Positions 42,216-52,101 of a stretch of DNA of 64,000 nucleotides are shown here, piece after piece. The stretch covers positions 5,939,145-6,003,144 of the forward strand of contig NZ_CP113116.1 of assembly GCF_026625985.1 (NCBI RefSeq). Reading direction: 5' to 3'. This DNA is from Mycobacterium sp. Aquia_213. GTDB taxonomy: Bacteria; Actinomycetota; Actinomycetes; Mycobacteriales; Mycobacteriaceae. A program made the translations under genes and the position numbers. The notes beneath the pieces were generated by a model. It saw only the letters and a list, made by a program, of their open reading frames with translations. It was not told the DNA's origin and did not search any database. Every line of letters starts with the position of its first letter. Position 1 is the first letter of the stretch.

Positions 42216-43922
42216 ATGGGTAGCCAACGGGGGCTCGCTGCCCGGATCGAGCGCAAGCTCGAGTCGACCGTCGGCGATGCATTTGCCCGGATGTTCGGGG
42301 GATCGATTGTCCCCCAAGAGGTTGAGGCGCTGTTGCGCCGTGAAGCCGAGGACGGCCTGCAGCCGCTGCGCGGAAATCGCCTTTTGGCGCCCAACGAATA
42401 CGTCATTACCCTCGGTGTGCACGACTTCGAGAAGGTGCGCGCCGATCCGGATCTGACGTCGAACGCGTTCGGTAGATACCTGGCCGACTACATCCATGAA
42501 CAGGGGTGGGAAACGTATGGTGATGTCGTCGTTCGGTTCGAGCAGTTGCCGAACCTGCATACCGGACAGTTTCGCGCACGCGGCGCTGTCAACCCCGATG
42601 TCGAGCCCCGCCCGAAGGTCAATGATCCCGCCCGGCCACAATCAAATCAGGCGTTCACCGCAGAACCAGGAGTACCACCAATGACTGACAACTCAGGCTA
42701 TCGCGGCGGTCAGGGGCAGGGACGTCCCGGCGACGAGTATTACGACGAGCGTTACGGGCGGCCGCAAGACGACCAGCGCGGCGCCCAGGAGCCGCAGGGC
42801 GGGCCCGACCCTCGCGCAGGATTTCCGCCGGAGCAGGGCGGCTACCCGCCCCCGGGTGGATACCAGCCGCCTCGGCCACCCGAGCAGGGCGGCTATCAAG
42901 ACCAGCGCGGCGGCTACCCCGAGCAGGGCGGATATCCTCCGCAGGGCGGCTACCCCGACCAGGGCGGATACCCCCCGCAGGGCGGGTACCCCGGCCAGGG
43001 CGGCTACCAAGAGCAGCGCGGGGGCTACCCCGACCAGGGTCAGGGCGGCTACCCGCCGTCGTATGAGCAGCGTCCGCCCGCCGCTGGCGGCGGCTACGGC
43101 GCCCCAGGCTACGACCAAGGTGCTGCGGGCTACGACCAGGCCGGGCAAGGTTACGACCAGGGCTACCGCCAGGCTGGCGGCGGCTACGGTCAGCCCCCCG
43201 GCGGTGGCCAGCCGAGCTACGGCGCCGGTTACGGCGAGTACGGTCGCGGGCCCGCTCGTCCCGAAGAAGGCGGCTACGCCCCTCCGGGCACCCCGAGCGC
43301 GCCGGAACCGCAGCGCCCGGCCTACCCCGAGCAGGGCGGCGGTTACGACCAGGGTTACCCGCAAGGTGGCCAGGCCTATGGCGGCCAGCCGGAGTACGGC
43401 GGCGGGGACTACACGCAGTACGCGGAGAACGTTCCGGCCGGTGGGTACGGCCCGGGGGCCGGCGCCGGATACCCCGAGACCGCCCACCGCGATTACGAAT
43501 ATGGACAGCAGGGCGAGTACGGCCAACAAGGCGGCGAGTACGGCCAGCCGGCCGACTACGGGCAGCCGGCTGAGTATGGCCAGCAGGCCGGCGGCGGCTA
43601 CGGCGGTTACGGGCAGGGCGGTTACGGATCCGCCGGAGCGGCGGTCACGCTGCAGCTCGACGACGGCAGCGGCCGGACCTACCAGCTGCGCGAAGGTTCC
43701 AACATCGTCGGTCGCGGACAAGACGCCCAGTTCCGGTTGCCCGACACCGGTGTGTCACGGCGCCACTTGGAAATCCGCTGGGATGGACAGGTCGCGCTGT
43801 TGTCCGACCTCAACTCCACGAACGGTACGACAGTGAACAACGCACCGATACAGGAGTGGCAGTTGGCGGACGGCGACGTGATCCGTTTGGGCCACTCGGA
43901 GATCATCGTTCGGATCCACTGA
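42216..43922 (+). CDS. fhaA: FHA domain protein FhaA
   Basis: A 568-residue cytoplasmic protein. Residues 1-130 are the DUF3662 domain (AARIERKLESTVGDAFARMF, GGSIVPQEVEALLRREAEDG). Residues about 150-460 are a Gly/Tyr/Pro/Gln linker. Residues 470-568 are an FHA domain (LREGSNIVGRGQDAQFRLPD, TGVSRRHLEIRWD, DLNSTNGTTVNN). In mycobacteria FhaA binds phosphorylated partners such as the MviN pseudokinase domain and links PknA/PknB signalling to peptidoglycan synthesis. It is the first gene of the fhaA-pknB cluster. Confidence 0.96.
   Translation: MGSQRGLAARIERKLESTVGDAFARMFGGSIVPQEVEALLRREAEDGLQPLRGNRLLAPNEYVITLGVHDFEKVRADPDLTSNAFGRYLADYIHEQGWETYGDVVVRFEQLPNLHTGQFRARGAVNPDVEPRPKVNDPARPQSNQAFTAEPGVPPMTDNSGYRGGQGQGRPGDEYYDERYGRPQDDQRGAQEPQGGPDPRAGFPPEQGGYPPPGGYQPPRPPEQGGYQDQRGGYPEQGGYPPQGGYPDQGGYPPQGGYPGQGGYQEQRGGYPDQGQGGYPPSYEQRPPAAGGGYGAPGYDQGAAGYDQAGQGYDQGYRQAGGGYGQPPGGGQPSYGAGYGEYGRGPARPEEGGYAPPGTPSAPEPQRPAYPEQGGGYDQGYPQGGQAYGGQPEYGGGDYTQYAENVPAGGYGPGAGAGYPETAHRDYEYGQQGEYGQQGGEYGQPADYGQPAEYGQQAGGGYGGYGQGGYGSAGAAVTLQLDDGSGRTYQLREGSNIVGRGQDAQFRLPDTGVSRRHLEIRWDGQVALLSDLNSTNGTTVNNAPIQEWQLADGDVIRLGHSEIIVRIH
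42835..43065 (+). repeat. GGYPxQ coding repeats in fhaA
   Basis: About ten imperfect 15-18 base units encode GGYPPQ, GGYPDQ, GGYPEQ and GGYQDQ. DNA repeats of this type often vary in copy number between strains. Confidence 0.75.
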
Positions 43923-44030
43923 ACGCACCGGCCACAAGCTGCCGTGCTTCGCCCCGCGTCGAGCGCCCTCCAAGTATCGTGACGTTGCTTGGTTTCATGA
44001 GGTGCGGCGCCAGGACGGAAAGGACGCCAG

Positions 44031-44498
44031 ATGCAGGGACTGGTACTGCAGCTGACGCGTGCCGGATTTTTAATGCTGTTATGGGTTTTTATCTGGTCTG
44101 TTCTCCGGATCTTGAAGACTGACATCTACGCACCAACCGGTGCGGTCATGGTGCGCCGTGGATTGGTGTTGCGCGGCACGTTGCTGCCCTCCCGCCAGCG
44201 CCGCCATGCCGCCCGCTATTTGGTGGTGACCGAAGGGGCGTTCGCAGGTGCACGCATCACCCTCAGCGGGCAGCCGGTGTTGATCGGGCGTGCAGACGAC
44301 TCGACGCTGGTGCTGACCGACGACTACGCCTCAACGCGGCATGCCCGGCTGTCTCAACGGGGCTCGGAATGGTACGTCGAGGATCTAGGATCGACCAACG
44401 GCACTTACCTTGACAGGGCGAAGGTGACCACTGCGGTACGAGTTCCAATCGGAACGCCGATTCGGATCGGCAAGACGGCAATCGAGCTGCGCCCGTGA
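44031..44498 (+). CDS. fhaB: FHA domain protein FhaB (FipA)
   Basis: A 155-residue protein with an N-terminal membrane helix (AGFLMLLWVFIWSVLRILKT) and a C-terminal FHA domain (SGQPVLIGRADDSTLVLTDD, YASTRHARLSQRG, DLGSTNGTYLD). M. tuberculosis FhaB/FipA interacts with FtsZ and FtsQ at the septum and is phosphorylated by PknA. Its stop overlaps the GTG start of pstP by 4 bases. Confidence 0.95.
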   Translation: MQGLVLQLTRAGFLMLLWVFIWSVLRILKTDIYAPTGAVMVRRGLVLRGTLLPSRQRRHAARYLVVTEGAFAGARITLSGQPVLIGRADDSTLVLTDDYASTRHARLSQRGSEWYVEDLGSTNGTYLDRAKVTTAVRVPIGTPIRIGKTAIELRP

Positions 44499-46009
44499 CC
44501 CTGGTCCTGCGATATGCCGCCCGCAGCGATCGCGGCCTGGTACGCGCCAACAACGAAGACTCCGTCTATGCCGGCGCCCGACTTCTCGCCCTGGCCGACG
44601 GCATGGGTGGCCACGCGGCCGGCGAGGTGGCGTCCCAGTTGGTGATCGCCGCGTTGGCACACCTCGACGATGACGAACCCGGGGGCGACCTGCTCGCCAA
44701 GCTCGACACGGCGGTGCGCTCCGGCAATTCGGCCATCGCCGCGCAAGTGGAGATGGAGCCCGACCTCGAAGGGATGGGCACCACCCTTACCGCAATCCTG
44801 TTCGCGGGCAACCGTCTTGGGCTGGTGCACATCGGAGACTCGCGCGGCTATCTGCTACGCGACGGCGAGCTGGCCCAGATCACCAAGGACGACACCTTCG
44901 TCCAGACCTTGGTCGACGAAGGGCGAATCACCAAGGAAGAGGCGCACAGCCATCCGCAGCGATCGCTGATCATGCGGGCGCTGACCGGCCATGAGGTCGA
45001 GCCCACGTTGACCATGCGCGAAGCCCGCGCCGGTGATCGTTACCTGCTCTGCTCGGACGGGCTGTCGGATCCGGTCAGCGACGAGACCATCCACGAGGCG
45101 CTGCAGATACCGGACGTCGCCGAAAGTGCTTACCGTCTCATCGAATTGGCGCTGCGCGGCGGCGGCCCCGACAATGTGACGGTCGTGGTCGCCGATGTCG
45201 TCGACTACGACTACGGCCAGACCCAGCCGATTCTTGCCGGCGCGGTATCCGGCGAAGAAGACCAGCTGACACTGCCCAACACCTCGGCGGGCCGGGCTTC
45301 GGCCATCGGTCCCCGTAAAGAAGCCGCCAAACGTGTTGTGCCACAAGAGGAACCGGCGCCACGTCCCCGCTTTGCCTGGCGGCGGATGGTCATCGTGGTC
45401 ACGCTGGTGGTACTGCTGGCACTCACGGGCGTGGCCATCGGGCGGGCCATCATCCGAAGCAACTACTACGTCGCCGAGTACGGCGGCATGGTGTCGATCA
45501 TGCGGGGCATTCAGGGATCACTGCTCGGCATGTCGCTGCACGAACCGTATTTGGTGGGCTGTCTCAACGCACGCAACGACTTATCGATCATCGGCTTCAG
45601 CCAGTCCGGGGGCCACCTCGACTGCCGGCTGATGCAACTGCAGGATCTGCGCCCCGCCGCGCGTGCGCAAGTGTTGGCCGGGCTTCCGGCCGGCACTCTC
45701 GACGAGGCCGAAGCGCAGTTGAAGGAATTGTCGGCGAATAACCTGCTGCCGCCCTGCCCGCCGCCGCGGGCGACCTCGCCCCCGGGGGCACCGAGCCCGG
45801 CGACCAGCGGGACGACACCGCCGAGCGCCACCGCGCCCCCCACCCCTTCCACCGGCACCCCACCCACCAGCACGGCTCCGAGCAACGCCCCCGCCAGCAC
45901 CCCTCCAGCACCGCCCGCGACCACGTCGCCCACGACCACTTCCCCGACGGTGACTACGCTTCCGCCACTTCCACCTCAGCCGGGCATCGACTGCCGGGCG
46001 GCTGCATGA
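44495..46009 (+). CDS. pstP: PP2C-type Ser/Thr protein phosphatase PstP
   Basis: A 504-residue membrane phosphatase that reverses PknA/PknB phosphorylation. The catalytic domain (residues 1-240) carries the PP2C metal motifs: AARSDRGLVRANNEDS, LALADGMGGHAAGE, VHIGDSRGYLLRDG and LLCSDGLSDPV. A membrane helix lies at about 305-325 (MVIVVTLVVLLALTGVAIG). The extracellular part ends in a Thr/Pro/Ser-rich tail of about 70 residues. GTG start coupled to fhaB; stop coupled to rodA (ATGA). Confidence 0.96.
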   Translation: MTLVLRYAARSDRGLVRANNEDSVYAGARLLALADGMGGHAAGEVASQLVIAALAHLDDDEPGGDLLAKLDTAVRSGNSAIAAQVEMEPDLEGMGTTLTAILFAGNRLGLVHIGDSRGYLLRDGELAQITKDDTFVQTLVDEGRITKEEAHSHPQRSLIMRALTGHEVEPTLTMREARAGDRYLLCSDGLSDPVSDETIHEALQIPDVAESAYRLIELALRGGGPDNVTVVVADVVDYDYGQTQPILAGAVSGEEDQLTLPNTSAGRASAIGPRKEAAKRVVPQEEPAPRPRFAWRRMVIVVTLVVLLALTGVAIGRAIIRSNYYVAEYGGMVSIMRGIQGSLLGMSLHEPYLVGCLNARNDLSIIGFSQSGGHLDCRLMQLQDLRPAARAQVLAGLPAGTLDEAEAQLKELSANNLLPPCPPPRATSPPGAPSPATSGTTPPSATAPPTPSTGTPPTSTAPSNAPASTPPAPPATTSPTTTSPTVTTLPPLPPQPGIDCRAAA

Positions 46010-47418
46010 CCACGCAGGTCCAGCCGCCGGTCACGGTCGTCACGCCGCCGCTGCCTACTCGGCGCAACTCTGAGCTGCTGTTGTTGTGCTTCGCCGCGGC
46101 GATCACCGTCGCCGCGTTGCTCATCGTCGATGCCAATCAGGGCCGCGGACTGCGCTGGGGCCTGGCCAGCTACGGGCTGGCCTTCTTGGCCGTATTCGGA
46201 AGCGCACACCTGGCCATCCGGCGCTTCGCCCCTTACACCGATCCGCTGCTGCTGCCAATTGTGGCGCTGCTCAACGGACTTGGCTTGGTGATGATCCACC
46301 GGCTCGACCTGGTCGGCAACGAGCTCAGCGGCCGCCATCACCCCAGCGCAACCCAACAGCTGCTGTGGACCCTGGTCAGCGTTGCCGCGTTCGCGCTCGT
46401 CGTCACCTTCCTCAAAGATCACCGGCAGTTGGCACGCTACGGCTACATCTTTGGACTCACGGGCCTGGTCTTTCTGGCGATCCCCGCCCTGCTGCCGGCG
46501 TCGCTGTCCGAGCAGAACGGCGCCAAGATTTGGATTCGCTTGCCGGGCTTCTCAATTCAGCCTGCCGAGTTCTCCAAAATTCTGCTGCTGATCTTCTTCT
46601 CCGCGGTGCTGGTCGCCAAGCGTGGTCTGTTCACCAGCGTCGGCAAGCACCTGATGGGGATGACCCTGCCACGCCCGCGAGACCTCGCGCCGCTGTTGGC
46701 GGCCTGGGTGATCTCGATCGGTGTGATGGTCTTCGAAAAAGACCTCGGCACTTCGCTACTGCTCTACGCGTCGTTTCTGGTGGTGGTCTACCTGGCCACC
46801 CAGCGTTTCAGTTGGGTGATCATCGGCCTGGTGCTGTTCGCGGCGGGAAGCGTTGCGGCGTACTTCATGTTCGCGCACGTACGGACTCGCGTACAGATGT
46901 GGTGGGACCCGTTCTCCGACCCCGACGGCAGCGGCTATCAAATCGTGCAGTCGCTCTTCAGCTTTGCCACCGGAGGCATCTTCGGCACCGGTCTGGGCAA
47001 CGGCCAGCCCGACACCGTGCCGGCCGCGTCCACCGATTTCATCATCGCCGCATTCGGTGAAGAGCTCGGACTCGTCGGGCTGGCCAGCATCTTGATGCTC
47101 TACACCATCGTCATCGTCCGGGGTATGCGGACCGCGATCGCGACCCGCGACAGCTTCGGCAAGCTGCTCGCTGCCGGTCTGGCCTCGACGCTGGCGATCC
47201 AGCTGTTCATCGTCGTCGGCGGCGTCACCCAACTCATTCCGCTGACCGGACTGACCACACCGTGGATGTCCTACGGCGGATCCTCACTGCTGGCCAACTA
47301 TGTGCTGTTGGCCATCCTGGCGCGGATCTCGCACAGCGCCCGACGCCCGTTGCGCGACCGCAAGCGCGACACGGCGCCGATCGCGGTCGCCGGCACCGAG
47401 GTGATTCAAAAGGTATGA
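46006..47418 (+). CDS. rodA: SEDS-family peptidoglycan polymerase RodA
   Basis: A 470-residue integral membrane protein with about 11-12 helices. Family segments are LPGFSIQPAEFSKILLLIFF, FEKDLGTSLLLYASFLVVVY, GNGQPDTVPAASTDFIIAAF and PLTGLTTPWMSYGGSSLLAN. RodA polymerises glycan strands from lipid II and works with the class B transpeptidase encoded next. Both ends overlap neighbours by 4 bases (pstP and pbpA). Confidence 0.96.
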   Translation: MTTQVQPPVTVVTPPLPTRRNSELLLLCFAAAITVAALLIVDANQGRGLRWGLASYGLAFLAVFGSAHLAIRRFAPYTDPLLLPIVALLNGLGLVMIHRLDLVGNELSGRHHPSATQQLLWTLVSVAAFALVVTFLKDHRQLARYGYIFGLTGLVFLAIPALLPASLSEQNGAKIWIRLPGFSIQPAEFSKILLLIFFSAVLVAKRGLFTSVGKHLMGMTLPRPRDLAPLLAAWVISIGVMVFEKDLGTSLLLYASFLVVVYLATQRFSWVIIGLVLFAAGSVAAYFMFAHVRTRVQMWWDPFSDPDGSGYQIVQSLFSFATGGIFGTGLGNGQPDTVPAASTDFIIAAFGEELGLVGLASILMLYTIVIVRGMRTAIATRDSFGKLLAAGLASTLAIQLFIVVGGVTQLIPLTGLTTPWMSYGGSSLLANYVLLAILARISHSARRPLRDRKRDTAPIAVAGTEVIQKV

Positions 47419-48893
47419 ACACCTCGCTCCGCCGGATCTCGGTGACCGTGATGGCGCTGATCGTGCTCCTCCTTCTCAACGCCACCATGACGCAGGTCTT
47501 CGCCGCTGACGGGTTGCGGGCAGACCCGCGCAATCAGCGGGTCCTGCTCGACGAATACTCGCGCCAACGCGGCCAGATCATCGCCGGCGGCCAGCTGCTG
47601 GCCTACTCGGTGGCCACCGACAGCCGGTACCGTTTCCTGCGGGTCTACCCCAACCCGGCGGTGTATGCGCCGGTCACTGGCTTCTACTCGTTGCGGTATT
47701 CCAGCTCCGGACTCGAACGCGCCGAAGACTCCCTCCTGAACGGCTCCGACGAGCGCTTGTTCGGGCGGCGGCTGGCCGACTTCTTCACCGGCCGCGATCC
47801 CCGCGGCGGCAACGTCGACACCACGATCAACCCCCGGATGCAGCAGGCTGCCTGGGACGCCATGCAGCAGGGCTGCGGCGGGCCGCCCTGCAAGGGCGCC
47901 GTGGTCGCCCTGGAGCCGTCCACCGGCAAAATTCTGGCCATGGTGTCGTCGCCGTCCTATGACCCCAACCTGCTGTCATCGCACGACCCCGAGGTGCAGG
48001 CGCAGGCATGGCAGCGGCTGCGCGACGACCCGGACAACCCGCTCACCAACCGTGCGATCTCGGAGACCTACCCGCCCGGTTCGACATTCAAGGTGATCAC
48101 GACCGCGGCGGCGCTGCAGGCCGGTGCCAAGGACGATGAGCAGCTGACGGCGGCGGCCACGATCCCCCTGCCCAACAGCACCGCCACCTTGGAGAACTAT
48201 GGCGGCACGCCATGTGGCGACCAGCCAACCGTCTCGCTGAGCGAAGCCTTCGCCAAGTCGTGCAACACCGCATTCGTGCAGCTGGGCATCCTCACCGGGG
48301 CCCAGGCCCTGCGCAGCATGGCGCATTCGTTCGGCCTGGACAGCAGCCCGAGCGTGATTCCGCTCCAAGTAGCGGAATCGACTGTTGGGATAATCGCGGA
48401 TGCCGCCGCTCTCGGGATGTCTAGCATCGGGCAGAAGGACGTGGCGCTGACCCCGCTGCAGAACGCGGAGATCGCGGCGACCATCGCGAACGACGGCGTG
48501 ACGATGCAGCCCTACCTGGTCGAGAGCCTCAAGGGGCCGGACTTGGCCAACATCAGCACGACTGCGCCCTATCAGCAGCGTCGCGCGGTGTCGCCGCAGA
48601 TCGCCGCTAAGCTGACAGAGCTCATGGTCGGTGCCGAGAAGGCTGCACAGCAGAAAGGGGCCATTCCCGGCGTGCAGATCGCATCCAAGACCGGTACCGC
48701 AGAGCATGGCGCCGATCCGCGTAACACTCCGCCGCACGCGTGGTACATCGCATTCGCGCCCGCGCAGACGCCGAAGGTTGCCGTGGCCGTGCTCGTGGAG
48801 AACGGTGCAGACCGTCTTTCGGCGACGGGCGGCGCGCTCGCGGCGCCGATCGGACGGGCCGTGATCCAGGCCGCATTGCAGGCGGGCCCATGA
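47415..48893 (+). CDS. pbpA: Penicillin-binding protein A (class B transpeptidase)
   Basis: A 492-residue protein with one N-terminal membrane helix (VTVMALIVLLLLNATMTQVF) and a transpeptidase domain. The active-site motifs are in order: PPGSTFKVITTA (STFK), AKSCNTAFVQ (SCN) and ASKTGTAEH (KTG). PbpA cross-links peptidoglycan with RodA and, in mycobacteria, is regulated by PknB phosphorylation. ATG 47415 overlaps the rodA stop, and the stop overlaps the pknA ATG. Confidence 0.96.
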   Translation: MNTSLRRISVTVMALIVLLLLNATMTQVFAADGLRADPRNQRVLLDEYSRQRGQIIAGGQLLAYSVATDSRYRFLRVYPNPAVYAPVTGFYSLRYSSSGLERAEDSLLNGSDERLFGRRLADFFTGRDPRGGNVDTTINPRMQQAAWDAMQQGCGGPPCKGAVVALEPSTGKILAMVSSPSYDPNLLSSHDPEVQAQAWQRLRDDPDNPLTNRAISETYPPGSTFKVITTAAALQAGAKDDEQLTAAATIPLPNSTATLENYGGTPCGDQPTVSLSEAFAKSCNTAFVQLGILTGAQALRSMAHSFGLDSSPSVIPLQVAESTVGIIADAAALGMSSIGQKDVALTPLQNAEIAATIANDGVTMQPYLVESLKGPDLANISTTAPYQQRRAVSPQIAAKLTELMVGAEKAAQQKGAIPGVQIASKTGTAEHGADPRNTPPHAWYIAFAPAQTPKVAVAVLVENGADRLSATGGALAAPIGRAVIQAALQAGP

Positions 48894-50218
48894 GCCCACG
48901 AGTTGGAGTGACGCTGTCGGGCAGGTACCGGCTGCAGCGCCTGATCGCCACCGGCGGCATGGGCCAGGTCTGGGAGGCCGTGGACAGCCGACTGGGCCGG
49001 CGCGTCGCGGTCAAGGTGCTCAAGGCGGAGTTCTCCCAGGACCCCGAGTTCATCGAGCGGTTCCGCGCCGAGGCGCGCACCACCGCGATGCTCAACCATC
49101 CCGGGATCGCCGCCGTGCACGACTACGGCGAAAGCCAGATGGAGGGGGAGGGCCGCACCGCCTACCTGGTGATGGAGCTGGTCAATGGTGAGCCGCTGAA
49201 CTCGGTGATCAAGCGCACCGGTCGGCTGTCGCTGCGCCACGCACTGGACATGCTCGAGCAGACGGGCCGGGCGCTGCAGATTGCGCATGCCGCCGGGCTG
49301 GTGCACCGCGACGTCAAACCCGGAAACATCTTGATCACCCCGACGGGGCAGGTGAAAATCACCGACTTCGGTATCGCGAAGGCCGTCGACGCCGCGCCGG
49401 TGACCCAGACCGGCATGGTGATGGGCACCGCCCAGTACATCGCGCCCGAGCAGGCGCTCGGCCACGACGCCACCCCGTCCAGCGACGTGTATTCGCTGGG
49501 AGTTGTTGGCTACGAAGTGGTTTGCGGCAAACGACCGTTCACCGGTGACGGCGCCTTGACAGTCGCGATGAAGCACATCAAGGAGCCCCCGCCGCCGCTG
49601 CCTCCCGAGCTTCCGCCCAATGTGCGCGAGCTCATCGAGATCACGCTGGTCAAGAACCCCGGCATGCGCTACCGCAGCGGAGGGCCGTTCGCCGACGCCG
49701 TGGCCGCGGTTCGCGCCGGGCGGCGTCCCCCCCGTCCCAGCCAGTCACCGCCGCCCGGGCGGGCCTCGCCGGCGGCCATTCCGTCGAGCCCGCAGACCCG
49801 GTCGGCCCCCGCGGCCAGTGCCCGCAGTGCCGCGCCCCGCCGGTCCCAGCCGTCGACGGGCAGCCGCCGTCAGCCGCCGGCCCGTCGCACCTTTTCGTCG
49901 GGTCAGCGCGCGCTGCTGTGGGCCGCCGGGGTGCTGGGCGCGCTCGCCATCATCATCGCGGTGCTCATTGTCATCAACTCCCGCGGCGACAGTCAGCAGC
50001 AGCCTCCACCCCCGACGGTCACCGACACCGGGACGCCGCCGGCGAACGCGCCCCCGCCGGCCAGCAAGACCCCGAGCGGTTCGGCGCCGAGTTTGCGGCT
50101 TGATTGGACGGATCGCGCCGCGATAGGCGATTCTGGATTCCACAGCAGGCCACCCGAACTGAGCTGGGCTACCCCCTTAACGCCCCGCCTGTCGCCGGCC
50201 CGAGGCGAGACACCGTAA
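48890..50218 (+). CDS. pknA: Ser/Thr protein kinase PknA
   Basis: A 442-residue kinase. Residues 10-275 are the Hanks-type domain: IATGGMGQVWEAVDS (glycine loop), RRVAVKVLKAEF (catalytic Lys), LVHRDVKPGNILIT (catalytic Asp), ITDFGIAKAV (DFG) and GTAQYIAPEQALG (APE). A Pro/Arg/Ser-rich linker and a membrane helix at about 340-360 (LWAAGVLGALAIIIAVLIVI) follow. The C-terminal extracellular tail is short and without PASTA repeats. PknA controls cell shape and division. TAATG junction with pknB. Confidence 0.96.
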   Translation: MSPRVGVTLSGRYRLQRLIATGGMGQVWEAVDSRLGRRVAVKVLKAEFSQDPEFIERFRAEARTTAMLNHPGIAAVHDYGESQMEGEGRTAYLVMELVNGEPLNSVIKRTGRLSLRHALDMLEQTGRALQIAHAAGLVHRDVKPGNILITPTGQVKITDFGIAKAVDAAPVTQTGMVMGTAQYIAPEQALGHDATPSSDVYSLGVVGYEVVCGKRPFTGDGALTVAMKHIKEPPPPLPPELPPNVRELIEITLVKNPGMRYRSGGPFADAVAAVRAGRRPPRPSQSPPPGRASPAAIPSSPQTRSAPAASARSAAPRRSQPSTGSRRQPPARRTFSSGQRALLWAAGVLGALAIIIAVLIVINSRGDSQQQPPPPTVTDTGTPPANAPPPASKTPSGSAPSLRLDWTDRAAIGDSGFHSRPPELSWATPLTPRLSPARGETP

Positions 50219-52101
50219 TGACCAGCCCGCAGCACCTGTCCGACCGTTACGAACTGGGCGACATCCTCGGTTTCGGCGGTATGTCCGAGGTTCACCTGGC
50301 CCGCGACGTGCGCTTGCACCGCGATGTCGCGGTGAAGGTGCTGCGTGCCGATCTGGCCCGCGATCCCAGCTTCTATTTGCGCTTCCGCCGCGAGGCGCAA
50401 AATGCCGCGGCACTGAATCACCCGGCGATCGTGGCGGTCTACGACACCGGCGAGGCGGAGACACCCGCGGGTCCGCTGCCCTACATCGTCATGGAGTACG
50501 TCGACGGGGTCACCCTGCGCGACATCGTGCACAACGACGGGCCCATGCCACCGCGTCGCGCAATCGAGATCATCGCCGACGCGTGCCAGGCCCTGAACTT
50601 CAGCCACCAGGCCGGCATCATCCACCGCGACGTCAAGCCGGCGAACATCATGATCAGCTCGACCAATGCGGTCAAGGTGATGGACTTCGGCATCGCGCGG
50701 GCAATCGCCGACAGCGGCAACAGCGTCACCCAGACCGCGGCCGTGATCGGGACCGCGCAATATCTCTCCCCGGAGCAGGCCCGGGGCGATTCCGTCGACG
50801 CCCGCTCCGATGTCTACTCACTGGGCTGCGTGCTCTACGAAATCCTCACGGGGGAGCCACCTTTCACCGGAGATTCGCCGGTTTCGGTTGCCTACCAACA
50901 TGTCCGCGAAGACCCGGTGGCACCGTCGATGCGGCACCCGGGCATTTCCCCCGACCTCGACGCCGTCGTGCTCAAGGCGCTGGCCAAGAATCCGGAGAAC
51001 CGGTATCAGACTGCGGCGGAGATGCGCGCCGACCTGGTTCGGGTACACAACGGCGAAGCGCCGGAGGCGCCGAAGGTACTGACCGACGCGGAGCGGACCT
51101 CGCTGATGGCCTCGACGGGACCCGGCGGCTTCGGGAGTCCGCGGACCGACCCGCTGCCTCGCCAGCGCTTCACCGACGCCGACCCCGATCGGATGGGCGG
51201 TCCGGTCGGTCGCTGGGTCGTCGCGGTCGCCGTGCTGGCGGTGCTCACGATCGTCGTCGTCATCGCGTTCAACTCGTTCGGCGGCTCGACCCGCGACGTT
51301 CAGGTGCCCGACATGCGCGGCCAGGTCTCCGCCGATGCCGTTGCCGCGCTGCAGAATCGGGGCTTCAAGACGCGCACGCTGCAGAAGCCGGACTCGTCGA
51401 TCCCGCCCGACCACGTCATCAGCACCGATCCCGGCGCCAACGCGTCGGTGGCGGCCGGTGACGAGATCACTATCAACGTCTCAACCGGACCCGAACAGCG
51501 CGAAGTACCCGACGTGTCCTCGATGAGCTACTCCGACGCGGTGAGCAAGCTGAAGGCCGCCGGGTTCACCAAGTTCAAGCAGACGAACTCGCCGTCGACC
51601 CCCGAGCTGCTGGGCAAGGTGATCGGCACCAACCCGCCCGCGAATCAGACGTCGGCGATCACCAACGTGATCACCGTGATCGTCGGCTCCGGACCCGAGA
51701 CCAAGCAGGTCCCCGATGTCGCGGGCCAGACCGTCGACATCGCGCAGAAGAACCTCACGGTCTACGGTTTCACCAAACTCACCCAGACGTCGGTGGACAG
51801 TCCCCGGCCGGCGGGCGAGGTGATCGGCACCAATCCTCCCAAGGGGCAGACGGTTCCGGTTGATTCGATCGTTGAGCTGCAGGTGTCCAAGGGCAATCAA
51901 TTCCTGATGCCCGACCTGACCGGCATGTTCTGGACCGACGCCGAGCCACGGTTACGCGCGCTGGGCTGGACCGGGGTGCTGGACAAGGGCGCCGACGTCG
52001 ACGCCGGCGGCTCCCAGTCCCACAAGGTCGTATATCAGAACCCGCCGGCCGGCGCCGGGGTCAACCGGGACGGCATCATCACGCTGAAGTTCGGTCAGTA
52101 G
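50218..52101 (+). CDS. pknB: Ser/Thr protein kinase PknB with PASTA domains
   Basis: A 627-residue receptor kinase. The cytoplasmic kinase domain (10-275) has GFGGMSEVHLARD, DVAVKVLRADLA, IIHRDVKPANIMIS, VMDFGIARAI and GTAQYLSPEQARG. The juxtamembrane linker is followed by a membrane helix at about 333-353 (WVVAVAVLAVLTIVVVIAFN). Four extracellular PASTA repeats follow, each opening with a VPD/MPD-type strand (VQVPDMRGQ, REVPDVSSM, KQVPDVAGQ, FLMPDLTGM). They sense muropeptides or lipid II. The start shares one base with the pknA stop. The 3' end overlaps the convergent trpG/pabA gene by 23 bases. Confidence 0.97.
   Translation: MTSPQHLSDRYELGDILGFGGMSEVHLARDVRLHRDVAVKVLRADLARDPSFYLRFRREAQNAAALNHPAIVAVYDTGEAETPAGPLPYIVMEYVDGVTLRDIVHNDGPMPPRRAIEIIADACQALNFSHQAGIIHRDVKPANIMISSTNAVKVMDFGIARAIADSGNSVTQTAAVIGTAQYLSPEQARGDSVDARSDVYSLGCVLYEILTGEPPFTGDSPVSVAYQHVREDPVAPSMRHPGISPDLDAVVLKALAKNPENRYQTAAEMRADLVRVHNGEAPEAPKVLTDAERTSLMASTGPGGFGSPRTDPLPRQRFTDADPDRMGGPVGRWVVAVAVLAVLTIVVVIAFNSFGGSTRDVQVPDMRGQVSADAVAALQNRGFKTRTLQKPDSSIPPDHVISTDPGANASVAAGDEITINVSTGPEQREVPDVSSMSYSDAVSKLKAAGFTKFKQTNSPSTPELLGKVIGTNPPANQTSAITNVITVIVGSGPETKQVPDVAGQTVDIAQKNLTVYGFTKLTQTSVDSPRPAGEVIGTNPPKGQTVPVDSIVELQVSKGNQFLMPDLTGMFWTDAEPRLRALGWTGVLDKGADVDAGGSQSHKVVYQNPPAGAGVNRDGIITLKFGQ

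Noticed and set aside
42693..43721. Long antisense frame across fhaA
   Set aside because: It mirrors the Gly/Tyr/Gln repeats of fhaA; antisense frames in GC-rich repeats stay open by chance.
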